This document shows, piece after piece, positions 31,573-39,952 of a stretch of 64,000 nucleotides of DNA (positions within the stretch are counted from its first letter, which is position 1; every line of letters starts with the position of its first letter). Under the pieces are notes generated by a model, which had not been told where the DNA came from, made no database searches, and saw only the letters and a list, made by a program, of their open reading frames with translations. The stretch spans positions 1 through 64,000 of the forward strand of contig JBHOQX010000115.1 in assembly GCA_042408595.1 (NCBI GenBank), in the 5' to 3' direction. Made by a program: the position numbers and the translations under genes. The DNA comes from JBHOQX01 sp042408595. GTDB taxonomy: Bacteria; Chloroflexota; Chloroflexia; Chloroflexales; Roseiflexaceae.

Positions 31573-31605
31573 TGCAGCGCTCCTTCTGGTTCAGTGACAG
31601 ACAGA

Positions 31606-31633
31606 CAAAGCCCGCCGCCGGAGCGGGGCTTTT
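31606..31633. terminator. Hairpin in the infC leader
   Basis: AAAAGCCCCGC pairs with GCGGGCTTT (- strand reading) with a seven-base loop and one bulged base, directly after the infC transcription start. On the + strand it is followed by TTTTG. It could attenuate or stabilise the infC mRNA, or stop transcription entering from the other side. Confidence 0.45.
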
Positions 31634-31642
31634 GTGCGGGGC

Positions 31643-31671
31643 AGTATAGCATCCTGGCGCGATTTCGTCAA
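31643..31671 (-). promoter_or_regulatory. Promoter of the infC operon
   Basis: On the - strand TTGACG (31666-31671), 17 bases, TATACT (31643-31648). Transcription would start about 64 bases before the AUC codon. Confidence 0.8.
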
Positions 31672-31787
31672 CAGTTTTTGACGCCCGACCAGCGGGCTGT
31701 CACCCGCTTCCGTCGCTGCAGGGTGATGACAACGAATCCTCGCACGCTCCTCAAACGGGGCCAGCGCCCATCACGAGCGGCGCTGGC

Positions 31788-31816
31788 TTGACAGGTCGCC
31801 ATTCTCGCGGCACAGT
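31788..31816 (+). promoter_or_regulatory. Candidate promoter of the PfkB kinase gene
   Basis: TTGACA (31788-31793), 17 bases, CACAGT (31811-31816). The -35 is perfect, the -10 poor. Confidence 0.45.
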
Positions 31817-31855
31817 AGGTTGATCGTATGGGCCGGTGCTAAAGGAGCGCAGCGT

Positions 31856-32812
31856 ATGTCTCACCCCACGAACAAACCGATCATCGCCGTGGGCGACCTG
31901 GTGTGGGATGTGCTGGTGAAGCCCGATACCGTGCTGCTTCCCGGCGGCGACACAACTGGGCGGATCGCGCTCTCGCCCGGCGGCTCGGCGGCAAACGTCG
32001 CGGCGTGGCTGGCCCGCGTCGGCGCGCCCGCCGGCTTCGCCGGCAGCGTCGGCGCAGATGTGCTGGGCGACCTGATCGCCGCCGACCTGGCCCGCGAGGG
32101 GGTGGCATGCCACATCACCCGAATCCCGGAGCGCGACACGGGCGTCGTCCTGGTGCTGATCGACCGGGATGGGCAGCGCAGCATGGTGACGAACCAGGGG
32201 GCTGATTTCGCCCTGTTGCCGGAGCATCTGCCGGAGGCGGCACTGCGCGGGGCAGCACATGTGCACCTGACCGCCTGGTCGCTCTTCACCGACCCGCCGC
32301 GCGCCGCCGCCCTGCGCGCCGCGGCGATCGCCACGGCAGGCGGGGCGAACATCTCACTCGACCCCGGCTCACACCAGATGATTCGGCAGATGGGGGTCGA
32401 GGAGTTCGAGCGGTTGATCGCCGGCATGTCGCTCGACCTGATCTTCCCCAACCGCGACGAAGCCGCCATCCTCAGCGGTGAGCGCGACCCGGAGCGGATG
32501 GCGCGCGCCATCCGCCGCCGCCATCCTGAAGTGACGGTGGTGCTCAAGTTGGATCGCGATGGCTGTTACGTGCTGGCTGGTGAAAACGGGCGCTACTTCC
32601 CGACCCAGGAAGTCGCAGCGGTGGACGCGACCGGCGCGGGCGATGCGTTCAACGCGGCGTTTCTGGCGCGCTACCTGCGCGGCGGCGACATAGCAACGGC
32701 GGCACGTTTCGCCAACGCTGTCGCCGGGTGGGTGATCACCCGCTACGGCGCTCGCCCGCCCGTGGACGAAACGCTGCGCGCATTGGTGCGTACGATGGGC
32801 GATCAGGGATGA
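31856..32812 (+). CDS. PfkB-family carbohydrate kinase
   Basis: 318 residues from ATG 31856, with AAAGGAG upstream. Signature 1 is SPGGSAANVAAWLARVGAP near residue 44; signature 2 with the catalytic Asp is DATGAGDAFNAAFLARYL near 270. The sequence between (VGADVLGDLIAADL, then DTGVVLVLID) is ribokinase-like. It phosphorylates a sugar or nucleoside; the particular substrate (ribose, fructose, 2-keto-3-deoxygluconate or adenosine) cannot be told. It stands alone, convergent with the sigma-factor gene. Confidence 0.88.
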   Translation: MSHPTNKPIIAVGDLVWDVLVKPDTVLLPGGDTTGRIALSPGGSAANVAAWLARVGAPAGFAGSVGADVLGDLIAADLAREGVACHITRIPERDTGVVLVLIDRDGQRSMVTNQGADFALLPEHLPEAALRGAAHVHLTAWSLFTDPPRAAALRAAAIATAGGANISLDPGSHQMIRQMGVEEFERLIAGMSLDLIFPNRDEAAILSGERDPERMARAIRRRHPEVTVVLKLDRDGCYVLAGENGRYFPTQEVAAVDATGAGDAFNAAFLARYLRGGDIATAARFANAVAGWVITRYGARPPVDETLRALVRTMGDQG

Positions 32813-32904
32813 ACGGCGGGGTCGCCTGGAGCGGGCCCGTGACTCGCGCGAGGGAGCGGTAACGGTCGAGGTCGCACGAGAGACTACCCCTCGTAAGCGG
32901 GCCG

Positions 32905-33558
32905 CTAGAACGCATCACTCGACTGCAGCCCGCGGGCGGAGAGCGCCAGCTTCAACTTCTGCAAGCCGAGGCGTACCCGTGTCTTGATCGTTCCAAGCGG
33001 GCGGTCCAACCGCTGGGCGATCTCCTGATGCGAAAGGCCGCCGAAATAGGCCAGCTCGATCGCCTGGCGCTGTTCAGCGGGGAGCTGCCGCAGCGCGTCG
33101 GTGAGCAGCGACCGGTGCTCGCGCACCGCAGCTGCGCCGGCCACGTCCGTCCGCTCATCGGGAAGCTGCTGGAGAAAGGGGTTCTCGCCATCCTCATAGA
33201 TCGAGACCGGGCGGGCGCGCTGGCGGCGCAGTTCGTCGATGCACAGGTTGTGCGCGATCCCGAACAACCACTGTGCCACCCGGCCGCGCTCGCGCTCGAA
33301 GCTGGCGCTGCGCCGCCACGCCCGCCAGAAGACCTCCTGCACGATTTCTTCGGCCAATTCGGGGTTGTGGACGATCCGAAGCGCCAGCCGGTGGATGATC
33401 GCCGCGTAGCGGTCGTATAGCTGCTCCAGCGCCGCCGTATCACCCTGCGCGATCGCGGCGATCAGCTCGGCATCCTGCTGATCGGCCGGCCGCGCGGTAC
33501 CTTCCGTTGCTAGGGTCGTAGTGTGAACAGCCGCCTGGCCGATGCGCGTCGCCGCCAT
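32905..33558 (-). CDS. ECF-type RNA polymerase sigma factor
   Basis: 217 residues; AAAGGAGAG precedes the ATG. Region 2 covers about 43-115 (LYDRYAAIIHRLALRI, ELAEEIVQEVFWRAWRR, AQWLFGIAHNLCIDELRRQ). Region 4 covers about 150-208 (LPAEQRQAIELAYFGG, HQEIAQRLDRPLGTIKTRVRLG). A 30-residue N-terminal extension and short C-terminus lack extra domains. It resembles the SigK/ECF group that usually has a membrane anti-sigma partner encoded next door. None is present: downstream is the convergent PfkB gene, upstream an unrelated protein. It has a strong housekeeping-type promoter. Confidence 0.93.
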   Translation of the reverse strand: MAATRIGQAAVHTTTLATEGTARPADQQDAELIAAIAQGDTAALEQLYDRYAAIIHRLALRIVHNPELAEEIVQEVFWRAWRRSASFERERGRVAQWLFGIAHNLCIDELRRQRARPVSIYEDGENPFLQQLPDERTDVAGAAAVREHRSLLTDALRQLPAEQRQAIELAYFGGLSHQEIAQRLDRPLGTIKTRVRLGLQKLKLALSARGLQSSDAF

Positions 33559-33602
33559 AGCGGTTCTCTCCTTTCGATGCTCGCACGAGCCCGATATGTC
33601 GG

Positions 33603-33631
33603 AGTATACCGTATGCCAGGCGCTTTGTCAA
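33603..33631 (-). promoter_or_regulatory. Promoter of the sigma-factor gene
   Basis: TTGACA (33626-33631), 17 bases, TATACT (33603-33608) on the - strand; near-consensus. Confidence 0.8.
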
Positions 33632-33674
33632 TACTTTGAACAGATATTGCAAAGAATTGTCGGGCGACAACAAC

Positions 33675-33698
33675 GCGCAGCGGCGCAGACCGCTGCGC
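33675..33698 (-). terminator. Hairpin after the 147-residue orphan gene
   Basis: GCGCAGCGG and CCGCTGCGC are perfectly complementary around a six-base loop, 30 bases after the stop at 33728 and before the sigma promoter. GTTGTTGTC follows on the - strand. Confidence 0.55.
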
Positions 33699-33727
33699 GA
33701 TCCCGTCACGCACCCCATGCCCAGGAG

Positions 33728-34171
33728 CTAGTCGTCCTGCGAGGCCGGCTCGCTCTCATCCGGATGAGCGACCCCTGCCTGGGATGGCAGCCAGCGGATC
33801 GTCACGCCGTCGGCATCCTTCCAGGGGCCGCTTTCACTCACGGGCTCGTCATCAGCCTCCGGCTGCGCGATCACCGGGCCGACCTCGCGGCCCCAGGCGA
33901 TCAGGTCGTCGATGGTATACCAGCCAGGGTTATAGTTTGTCTGATCTTTTGGATTCAACCAGAAGCGGACCTGCCCATCCATCCACTGCCAGCGTTCAAG
34001 CGAGTGCCATTCCTTGCCCTGGTCGTGGAGGGTGGTCTTCACTTCCTCAAGCAGGCGGAGCAGGTCGGGAAGCGCCAACCCCCGTGTCTGCCGCATGGCG
34101 AGGATACGCTGGTTGACGGCATCACGGAGCTGTTCCAGTTGCACAATATCCAGATCTTCGAGCTCGACCAT
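33728..34171 (-). CDS. Unrecognised small acidic protein
   Basis: 147 residues from ATG 34171, with AAAGGAGG upstream. I do not recognise the family. The N-terminal ~55 residues are helical (VELEDLDIVQLEQLRDAVNQ, LPDLLRLLEEVKTTL). A Trp-rich central part follows (WQWMDGQVRFWLNPKD, NPGWYTIDDLIAWGREVG). The C-terminal ~40 residues are acidic and low-complexity. There is no signal or membrane segment. It has its own promoter and a hairpin terminator, so it is a monocistronic gene. A histone-like or nucleic-acid-related role is possible from the small size, but nothing shows it. Confidence 0.7.
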   Translation of the reverse strand: MVELEDLDIVQLEQLRDAVNQRILAMRQTRGLALPDLLRLLEEVKTTLHDQGKEWHSLERWQWMDGQVRFWLNPKDQTNYNPGWYTIDDLIAWGREVGPVIAQPEADDEPVSESGPWKDADGVTIRWLPSQAGVAHPDESEPASQDD

Positions 34172-34234
34172 GGCGAGCCTCCTTTGTCGCAGGAGCGTCG
34201 CGGCGGTGCTGGTTGGAGCGGTGTCGCTGTTCGC

Positions 34235-34264
34235 ATTATAGAACGAGCAACCCGCCTGTTTCAA
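34235..34264 (-). promoter_or_regulatory. Promoter of the 147-residue orphan gene
   Basis: TTGAAA (34259-34264), 18 bases, TATAAT (34235-34240) on the - strand. The stretch 34265-34500 upstream holds the tRNA-Cys hairpin and no gene. Confidence 0.7.
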
Positions 34265-34456
34265 CCTACACTCGGCCGATTCTTCCTGAGACTTTCGTCA
34301 TAGTTCCCTGATCCGACGGCCCAGCGATGCCGGCCCGTCTCCCCCTCTCACCTGATAATACGGAGTGGCCGCACGTTTGGTTCCACGGCTCGACGGCGCG
34401 CCACGTTGCGCGAGCGTGAGCATGAAACCGCACGAAGCGAGCAGTGCGGAAGGTAA

Positions 34457-34482
34457 CCGCGCCGCAGGGCATCGCGGCGCGG
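34457..34482 (-). terminator. Hairpin downstream of tRNA-Cys
   Basis: CCGCGCCGC and GCGGCGCGG are exactly complementary around an eight-base loop, about 20 bases past the tRNA 3' end. Only TT follows, so it is a plausible but not typical terminator. Confidence 0.5.
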
Positions 34483-34501
34483 CGGCGGTGGAGCGGGGGA
34501 A

Positions 34502-34577
<76 letters not shown>

Positions 34578-34588
34578 GGATGGGATGG

Positions 34589-34617
34589 ATTCTAGCATAC
34601 GCGCCGCGGACTGTCAA
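34589..34617 (-). promoter_or_regulatory. tRNA-Cys promoter
   Basis: TTGACA (34612-34617), 17 bases, TAGAAT (34589-34594) on the - strand; initiation falls a few bases before the mature tRNA 5' end. Confidence 0.8.
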
Positions 34618-34657
34618 CGCACTAGGTTGGGGGCTGCAGCAACGCTGGGAAGCCCAT

Positions 34658-34691
34658 GCAGCACACCGCGTTGTGCGCGGTGTGCGGCTGC
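34658..34691. other. Inverted repeat in the tRNA-patatin gap
   Basis: GCAGCACACCGCG pairs with CGCGGTGTGCGGCTGC with a three-base bulge. Function unknown. The rest of 34618-34914 shows no gene and no clear promoter for the patatin gene. Confidence 0.35.
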
Positions 34692-34914
34692 TGAGGGGAG
34701 AGGAAAGAGGGCGTAGCGACATGTCACGCCCTAAACCATCCCAACCCCTGACCTCGACCGAGCTCTGGCATTACAACAATTTGATTGATTGATTCGTTTG
34801 ACCATGGTAAGATACCTGCGCAGGCGCCTCACATCGCCGGGCCGCGGTCGCGACCCGCAGGTGTGGGGCGTTGTAATCCAGCCGCGATACGGCCCAGGCG
34901 GCGGGGAGGTGTGT

Positions 34915-35829
34915 ATGATCGCATTCGTGATGAGTGGCGGCGGTAACCGCGGCGCGGCCCAGGCCGGCGCCCTGCGCGCCCTGCTCGAGCGCGGCATCCA
35001 GCCGGATCTGTTGGTCGGCACGTCCGTCGGCTCCCTCAGCGCGGTACTGCTCGCCAGCGAGCCAACGATCGACGGCGCGCACCGCCTGGTGGCGACCTGG
35101 CGGGGGGTGAAGCGCGCCCATATCTTCCCCGGCAACCCGCTGACCGCCGGCTGGCGGCTGTTGACCCGCCAGGGCAGCCTGCACTCGCGCCACAACTTTA
35201 CGCGTTTTCTGCGTGCCAGCCTGCCCTCCGAGTTCCAGCGTTTCGGCGATCTGCGCCAGCCGGCCTACGTCACCGCCACCGTGCTCGGCGCCGCCCGCAT
35301 GCGTGTGTTCGGCGAGCAGCCGGACGACCCGTTACTGGACGGGCTGCTCAGCAGTACCGCTATTCCGCCGTTTTTCCCGCCCTATCGCTATGGGGATGAA
35401 TGGCTGGTGGACGGCGCAGTGCTGGCAAACCTGCCACTGGCGGTGGCGACTCGGCACGGCGCACGCGAGATCTTCGCCCTGCAGATCGTGAACGGCGAGG
35501 CGACCGCCAGTGGACGAAGCCTGGCGCAGACCCTCGGCTACTCGTTGAGCGCGATTCTATCGCGGCAGGATGAGCTCGAGCATCGGCTAACCTCGCTCGA
35601 GCGGCAGCGGCGCGTCGTGCATCTCATCCGCTTGTCCGCCGGGCAGGAACTGGCCTACAACGATTTCGACCACACCGATGACCTGATCGAGGCCGGTTAC
35701 CGCGCCGCGATCGCCTACCTGGACGCGATGCCGGATCAAGCGACCGCCCGCCGCCGCCGGCTGGCGGCGACGGTGCGCGCCGCATTGCGCCTGCGCTGGC
35801 CGCGGGCGGCGCGCGGCGCCGGAGCTTGA
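34915..35829 (+). CDS. Patatin-like phospholipase
   Basis: 304 residues from ATG 34915, with GGGGAGG upstream. The oxyanion-hole motif SGGGNRGAAQAGAL starts at residue 7. The nucleophile elbow is GTSVG near 36-40 (Ser), and the catalytic Asp is in LVDGAVLANLP (DGA) near 165. The length and order match the bacterial RssA/YlbK-type single-domain patatins, which cleave acyl ester bonds of lipids. No signal peptide: it is probably cytoplasmic or membrane-associated. The last ~30 residues are Arg-rich. Confidence 0.9.
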   Translation: MIAFVMSGGGNRGAAQAGALRALLERGIQPDLLVGTSVGSLSAVLLASEPTIDGAHRLVATWRGVKRAHIFPGNPLTAGWRLLTRQGSLHSRHNFTRFLRASLPSEFQRFGDLRQPAYVTATVLGAARMRVFGEQPDDPLLDGLLSSTAIPPFFPPYRYGDEWLVDGAVLANLPLAVATRHGAREIFALQIVNGEATASGRSLAQTLGYSLSAILSRQDELEHRLTSLERQRRVVHLIRLSAGQELAYNDFDHTDDLIEAGYRAAIAYLDAMPDQATARRRRLAATVRAALRLRWPRAARGAGA

Positions 35830-35862
35830 TGCCCACGCCGCTACGGGCCGTCCATCCTGGCA

Positions 35863-35891
35863 TTGACAAATCACTCGAACAGGTGTACGAT
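35863..35891 (+). promoter_or_regulatory. Promoter of the quaternary-amine ABC operon
   Basis: TTGACA (35863-35868), 17 bases, TACGAT (35886-35891). Leader about 100 bases. Confidence 0.75.
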
Positions 35892-35995
35892 ATTCACATA
35901 CGACACAGCATTCGTCGCTGCCAGGCAGTCGCTCAGGCCTGCGCCCGGCGCCACCGCAGAGATACGCGCCGCACGGCAGGCCATTTTGCTTGTGC

Positions 35996-36634
35996 ATGCA
36001 GCCGTTTATCGACGCCTACCAGTATGTTGTGCAAGACCAGGCGCGCTTCTGGCGCGCCCTCGGCCAGCACTTGACGCTCAGTCTCGCTGCGCTGTGCATC
36101 GCCGTAGCCGTCTGCGTGCCGCTCGGCATCTGGATCGCCCGGCGCGTGCGCGTGGCGGAGATCGCCATCAACGGCTTCAACGCGTTGCGTGTGCTGCCCA
36201 GCTTGGTCATCCTGTTTCTCGCGCTGCCGTACCTGGGCATCGGTTTTCGCCCGGCGTTGGTCGCCCTCACCGTCCTGGCTTTCCCCCCAGTGCTGGTCAA
36301 CACCTATGCCGGCCTTCGCGGCGTGGATCGTGCTGTGAGCGAGGCCGCGCGCGGTGTCGGCATGTCGCCCTGGCAGTCGTTGCGGCGCGTCGAGCTGCCG
36401 CTGGCCGCTCCGGCGATCCTGGCCGGCATCCGCGTCGCATCGGTCGAGGTGATCGCCAGCGCGACCCTGGCCTCGTTCATCGGCGGCGGCGGCCTGGGGG
36501 ATTACATCACGCGCGGTTTCGCGCTGAACGAGACGCCGATCATGCTGGTCGGCGCGGTTCCCGTCGCGCTGCTGGCGCTCGCGTCCGAGGGCCTGTTCGG
36601 CGGCCTGCAACGCGTTCTGAGCCAGCGGGCGTAA
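35996..36634 (+). CDS. Quaternary-amine/osmoprotectant ABC transporter permease (OpuCB/YehW type)
   Basis: 212 residues from ATG 35996 (a TTG two codons earlier is possible; the ribosome site is weak). Five or six membrane helices. The inner-membrane component EAA loop is EAARGVGMSPWQSLRRVELPLA near 120-141, which docks to the ATPase. Early motifs (LSLAALCIAVAVCVPLG, ALRVLPSLVILFLALPYLGIG) match OpuCB/OpuCD. First gene of a four-gene importer with binding protein, ATPase and second permease. Confidence 0.9.
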   Translation: MQPFIDAYQYVVQDQARFWRALGQHLTLSLAALCIAVAVCVPLGIWIARRVRVAEIAINGFNALRVLPSLVILFLALPYLGIGFRPALVALTVLAFPPVLVNTYAGLRGVDRAVSEAARGVGMSPWQSLRRVELPLAAPAILAGIRVASVEVIASATLASFIGGGGLGDYITRGFALNETPIMLVGAVPVALLALASEGLFGGLQRVLSQRA

Positions 36635-36775
36635 CGAATTCGTCCGCCAGCGCGACGGGAGGGAGATGCGCCATGGGTGTTCCATGTCACGCTGAATGGT
36701 TCATTCGCTGGAAGCATAACCCGTGCAGCGCCGGCGCTCCATAGCCTTGCTCGATCTGAAGAAAGGAGTCTCCCC

Positions 36776-37759
36776 ATGCGATCGTCTGCCCGAGCGCCTT
36801 TCGCGCTCATATCCTCGATGCTCCTCGCACTGCTGCTCGCAGCTTGCGGCGGCTCGCCCCAGACCGGCAACGTCGCCGGCACCGCCGCGGCCGGCGCCGC
36901 CACCACAGTATCGAATGCCACCGGCCAGCGGGGCACGATCACGATCGGCTCGAAAGACTTCACCGAGGCGATCGTGGTGGCCGAACTCGAGGCCCAACTG
37001 CTCGAAAACGCCGGCTTCACCATCGAGCGCAAGCTGAACCTGGGTGCGACCCCGATCGCCCACGCGGCCATCCTTAAGGGGGATATCGACCTGTACCCGG
37101 AGTACACCTCGACCGGCCTGCAGGAGGTGCTCAAGGTGACCGACCTACCGAAGGACCCGAAGGAGATTCTGGCGAAGGCCAAGGCCGGCTACGAGCAGCA
37201 GTTCAAGCTCACCTGGCTTGAACCGGCGCCGTTCAACGACACGAACACCTTCGCCACGACGAAGGCCGTCGCCGACAAGTATGGCCTGAAGACCTACTCC
37301 GACCTAGCCGCCAAGGCCGGCGAGCTGCGCCTCGGCGCGCCGGCGGAGTTCCCCGACCGGCAGGACACCAAGGGGCTGGAGCAGGCGTATGGCCCGTTCG
37401 TCAGCAAGTTCAAGGAGATCAAAAACCTCGGCACCGGCACGCTGCGCTACGACGCGCTGAAGAACGGCGACGTGGACGTGATCGTCGCCTTTAGCACCGA
37501 TGGCCGGATCGCAGGCGACAAGCTGGTGGTGCTGCAGGACGACAAGAACTTCTACCCGATCTACCAGATCGCCCCGGTCATCCGGCAGGACACGCTGGCG
37601 AAGTACCCCGACATCGCGACCATCCTGAACAAGCTCGCGCCGCTGCTGGACGAACAGACGATGTCCAGCCTGAATTACCAGGTGGACGGGCCGGACAAGA
37701 AGGAGCCGAGAGACGTGGCCCGCGCCTTTCTGGAGCAGAGCGGCCTGCTTACGAAATAG
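36776..37759 (+). CDS. Substrate-binding lipoprotein of the quaternary-amine ABC transporter (OpuCC/OsmF type)
   Basis: 327 residues from ATG 36776 with AAAGGAG upstream. Lipobox LLAAC near residue 20, then a short Ala/Thr linker. The mature domain starts ITIGSKDFTEAIVVAELEAQLLE, typical of OpuAC-type binding proteins. The ligand region includes GDIDLYPEYTSTGLQEVL, whose Tyr residues belong to the aromatic cage for quaternary ammonium compounds, and LKNGDVDVIVAFSTDGRI. Substrates are likely glycine betaine, choline or carnitine; which one is not decidable here. It lies 141 bases after the first permease and before the ATPase. Confidence 0.92.
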   Translation: MRSSARAPFALISSMLLALLLAACGGSPQTGNVAGTAAAGAATTVSNATGQRGTITIGSKDFTEAIVVAELEAQLLENAGFTIERKLNLGATPIAHAAILKGDIDLYPEYTSTGLQEVLKVTDLPKDPKEILAKAKAGYEQQFKLTWLEPAPFNDTNTFATTKAVADKYGLKTYSDLAAKAGELRLGAPAEFPDRQDTKGLEQAYGPFVSKFKEIKNLGTGTLRYDALKNGDVDVIVAFSTDGRIAGDKLVVLQDDKNFYPIYQIAPVIRQDTLAKYPDIATILNKLAPLLDEQTMSSLNYQVDGPDKKEPRDVARAFLEQSGLLTK

Positions 37760-37802
37760 ACTCAAAGCGTTGGGGGCCACCGGCCCTCGGACGCCATCCG
37801 AC

Positions 37803-37872
37803 CGCGCGGCGGAACATCGGGCATCTTGGAGGGCTGCGCCCGCCACACCGCCCCATGGCAGCCAGCTTCTGA
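37803..37872 (+). repeat. Dispersed ~75-base repeat, copy 1
   Basis: Shares CGCGCGGCGG, AACATC, ATCTTGGAGG, GCCCGCCA, GCAG and CAGCTTCT in the same order and spacing with 39798-39875. It lies in the gap between the binding-protein and ATPase genes of the ABC operon. Confidence 0.6.
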
Positions 37873-37994
37873 GCGTGCAAAGCTCAAAGATGGAAATGCC
37901 GGGCGATTCATTCGCACGACAGACGCAGTTGGGGGTTGGCGGGCACAGCCCACACCACCTCCCCGTTTCCAGGCAGATTCGTCAACGTGAACGC

Positions 37995-38990
37995 ATGAGC
38001 GCGATCACGATCGAAAACGTCACCAAGCGGTTTGCGCAAGAGCCGCACCCGGCGGTCGACGGCGTCTCGCTATCGGTCGGCGACGGCGAGTTTGTGGTGC
38101 TGCTCGGCCCATCCGGCTGCGGCAAGACGACGCTGCTGAAAATGATCAACCGGCTGTACGAGCCGGACGGTGGGCGTATCCTGGTCGACGGAGTGGACAC
38201 CACGACGATCCCGGCGACCCAGTTGCGCCGGCGTATCGGGTATGTCATCCAGCAAACCGGGCTGTTCCCGCATATGCGGATCGAGGAGAACATCGCCGTG
38301 GTGCCGCGGCTGCGGGGCTGGGCGAAGCCGCGGATCGACGCCCGGGTGGACGAACTGCTCGATCTCGTCGGGCTGCCGCGCGCCTACCGCACGCGCTACC
38401 CGCGCCAACTTTCCGGCGGCGAGCAGCAGCGGGTCGGCGTGGCGCGGGCGCTGGCCGCCGACCCGGCGATCGTGCTGATGGACGAGCCGTTCGGGGCGAT
38501 CGACGCCATCACCCGCGCCCGGCTACAAGACGAGTTGCTGAATATTCAGCGGAAGGTGCGCAAGACCATCCTGTTCGTCACCCACGACGTGGACGAAGCG
38601 TTGCGCCTGGCCGACCAGATCGTGATCATGCGGGCGGGCCGCGTTGTGCAGTACGATACACCGCTGCAGATCGTCGTCCATCCGGCGGATCCCTTTGTGG
38701 AGAGCCTGGTCGGCGCAGAGGATATGCTGCGCCAGCTCGGCTTGCTGACAGTCGGCGACGCGCTGGCAGCCCGCGAGGCCGGCAGGGTCGCACCCACGAC
38801 GGACGGGCTGCCGACGGTGTCCCCAGACGACGACCTGCGCCACGTGCTGGTGGCGTTGATTCGCAGCGGCGCGCCGGCGGTCGCCGTGGTCGATGACGAT
38901 GGGCGGCCCCTAGGGCGGCTGACCTTCGACGACCTGCGGGCGGCGGTTGTGTCGCCAGGTTCCGTCGTCATGCTTCAGCGGGCGGAGTGA
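37995..38990 (+). CDS. ATPase of the quaternary-amine ABC transporter (OpuCA type)
   Basis: 331 residues from ATG 37995; a longer open frame upstream runs through repeat sequence and is not used. Walker A GPSGCGKTTLL near 39, Q-loop YVIQQTGLFPH, signature LSGGEQQRVGVARAL, Walker B IVLMDEPFGAID, H-loop FVTHDVDEA. The C-terminal ~80 residues resemble CBS-type regulatory sequence (VSPDDDLRHVLVALIRSGAPAVAVVDDDGRPLGRLT), which in OpuA/OpuC ATPases senses ionic strength or c-di-AMP; only one CBS unit is evident. There is no strong ribosome site. Confidence 0.92.
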   Translation: MSAITIENVTKRFAQEPHPAVDGVSLSVGDGEFVVLLGPSGCGKTTLLKMINRLYEPDGGRILVDGVDTTTIPATQLRRRIGYVIQQTGLFPHMRIEENIAVVPRLRGWAKPRIDARVDELLDLVGLPRAYRTRYPRQLSGGEQQRVGVARALAADPAIVLMDEPFGAIDAITRARLQDELLNIQRKVRKTILFVTHDVDEALRLADQIVIMRAGRVVQYDTPLQIVVHPADPFVESLVGAEDMLRQLGLLTVGDALAAREAGRVAPTTDGLPTVSPDDDLRHVLVALIRSGAPAVAVVDDDGRPLGRLTFDDLRAAVVSPGSVVMLQRAE

Positions 38991-39105
38991 TGCTTCCTTT
39001 CGATAAGAGGAACACAGGTAGACGGATGGAAGCGAGCCGATTCGCCACCCTGCCGATCCTACCCCCTCGCAGCGTTCGACCCTCCCGCCTCGATCGTCGA
39101 CCTCG

Positions 39106-39735
39106 ATGACTTACCTCCTCAACAACTCCGACCGGGTCGCCGGGCTGTTCGGGCAGCACCTGCTGTTGACGCTCATCGCCCTGGCGATCGCGCTGGTGAT
39201 CGCGCTGCCGCTCGGCGTGCTGATCGCCCGGGTGCACTGGCTGCGCGGGCCGGTGCTTGGCGCGCTCGGCGTGATCTACACCATCCCCAGCCTCTCGCTG
39301 CTGGTCCTGCTCATCCCCTGGCTCGGCCTCTCCCCGACGACGGCAATCGTGGCGCTGGTGGCCTATGCGCAGCTCGTGCTGGTGCGCAACACGCTGGTCG
39401 GGCTGACCGGTATCGACCCGGCGCTCATCGAAGCGGCGCGCGGGATGGGTATGAGCGACGGGCAGCGCCTCTGGCGGGTGGAGCTGCCGCTGGCGCTGCC
39501 GCTGATCCTGGCCGGGGTGCGGCTCGCGGCGATCTCGATCATCGGCATCGGCACGATCGCGGCGTTCATCGGCGCCGGCGGGCTGGGCGTGCTGCTGTTC
39601 GAGGGCGTCCGTACGACGAACGGACAGAAGATCGTCGCCGGGGCGATCGCCGTCTCGGCACTGGCCGCCCTGGCAAACGGCGTCCTGCGCCTGCTAGAGC
39701 GACGCGCCGCGCTCGCGATCCACGGCGAGGGGTGA
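39106..39735 (+). CDS. Second permease of the quaternary-amine ABC transporter (OpuCD type)
   Basis: 209 residues. Five or six helices; the EAA loop is EAARGMGMSDGQRLWRVELPLA, very like that of the first permease, indicating an ancestral duplication. IYTIPSLSLLVLLIPWLGL and FIGAGGLGVLLFEGV are family-typical. It ends the four-gene importer; the next gene is on the opposite strand. Confidence 0.9.
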   Translation: MTYLLNNSDRVAGLFGQHLLLTLIALAIALVIALPLGVLIARVHWLRGPVLGALGVIYTIPSLSLLVLLIPWLGLSPTTAIVALVAYAQLVLVRNTLVGLTGIDPALIEAARGMGMSDGQRLWRVELPLALPLILAGVRLAAISIIGIGTIAAFIGAGGLGVLLFEGVRTTNGQKIVAGAIAVSALAALANGVLRLLERRAALAIHGEG

Positions 39736-39797
39736 GTCGGCCACAGGGCGCTGCAGGCGCAGCGGGCGCAGGGGTGTGAGGGAGACGCCCCGCTGCC

Positions 39798-39875
39798 CGC
39801 GCGGCGGGGAGCAGAACATCAGGGATCTTGGAGGACGCAGCCCGCCAGACCTTCCTATTGCAGACAGCTTCTCAC
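39798..39875 (+). repeat. Dispersed ~75-base repeat, copy 2
   Basis: Second copy of the element at 37803-37872, after the last gene of the same operon. It contains an extra GGAGCAG insertion after the shared CGCGCGGCGG. Confidence 0.6.
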
Positions 39876-39952
39876 CTGCGGAGGGGCGCTCGTGCTGAAG
39901 CCGGCAGCATTGGATGCATGAATGAGTGTATCGGATCGGCATACGATCCCTG

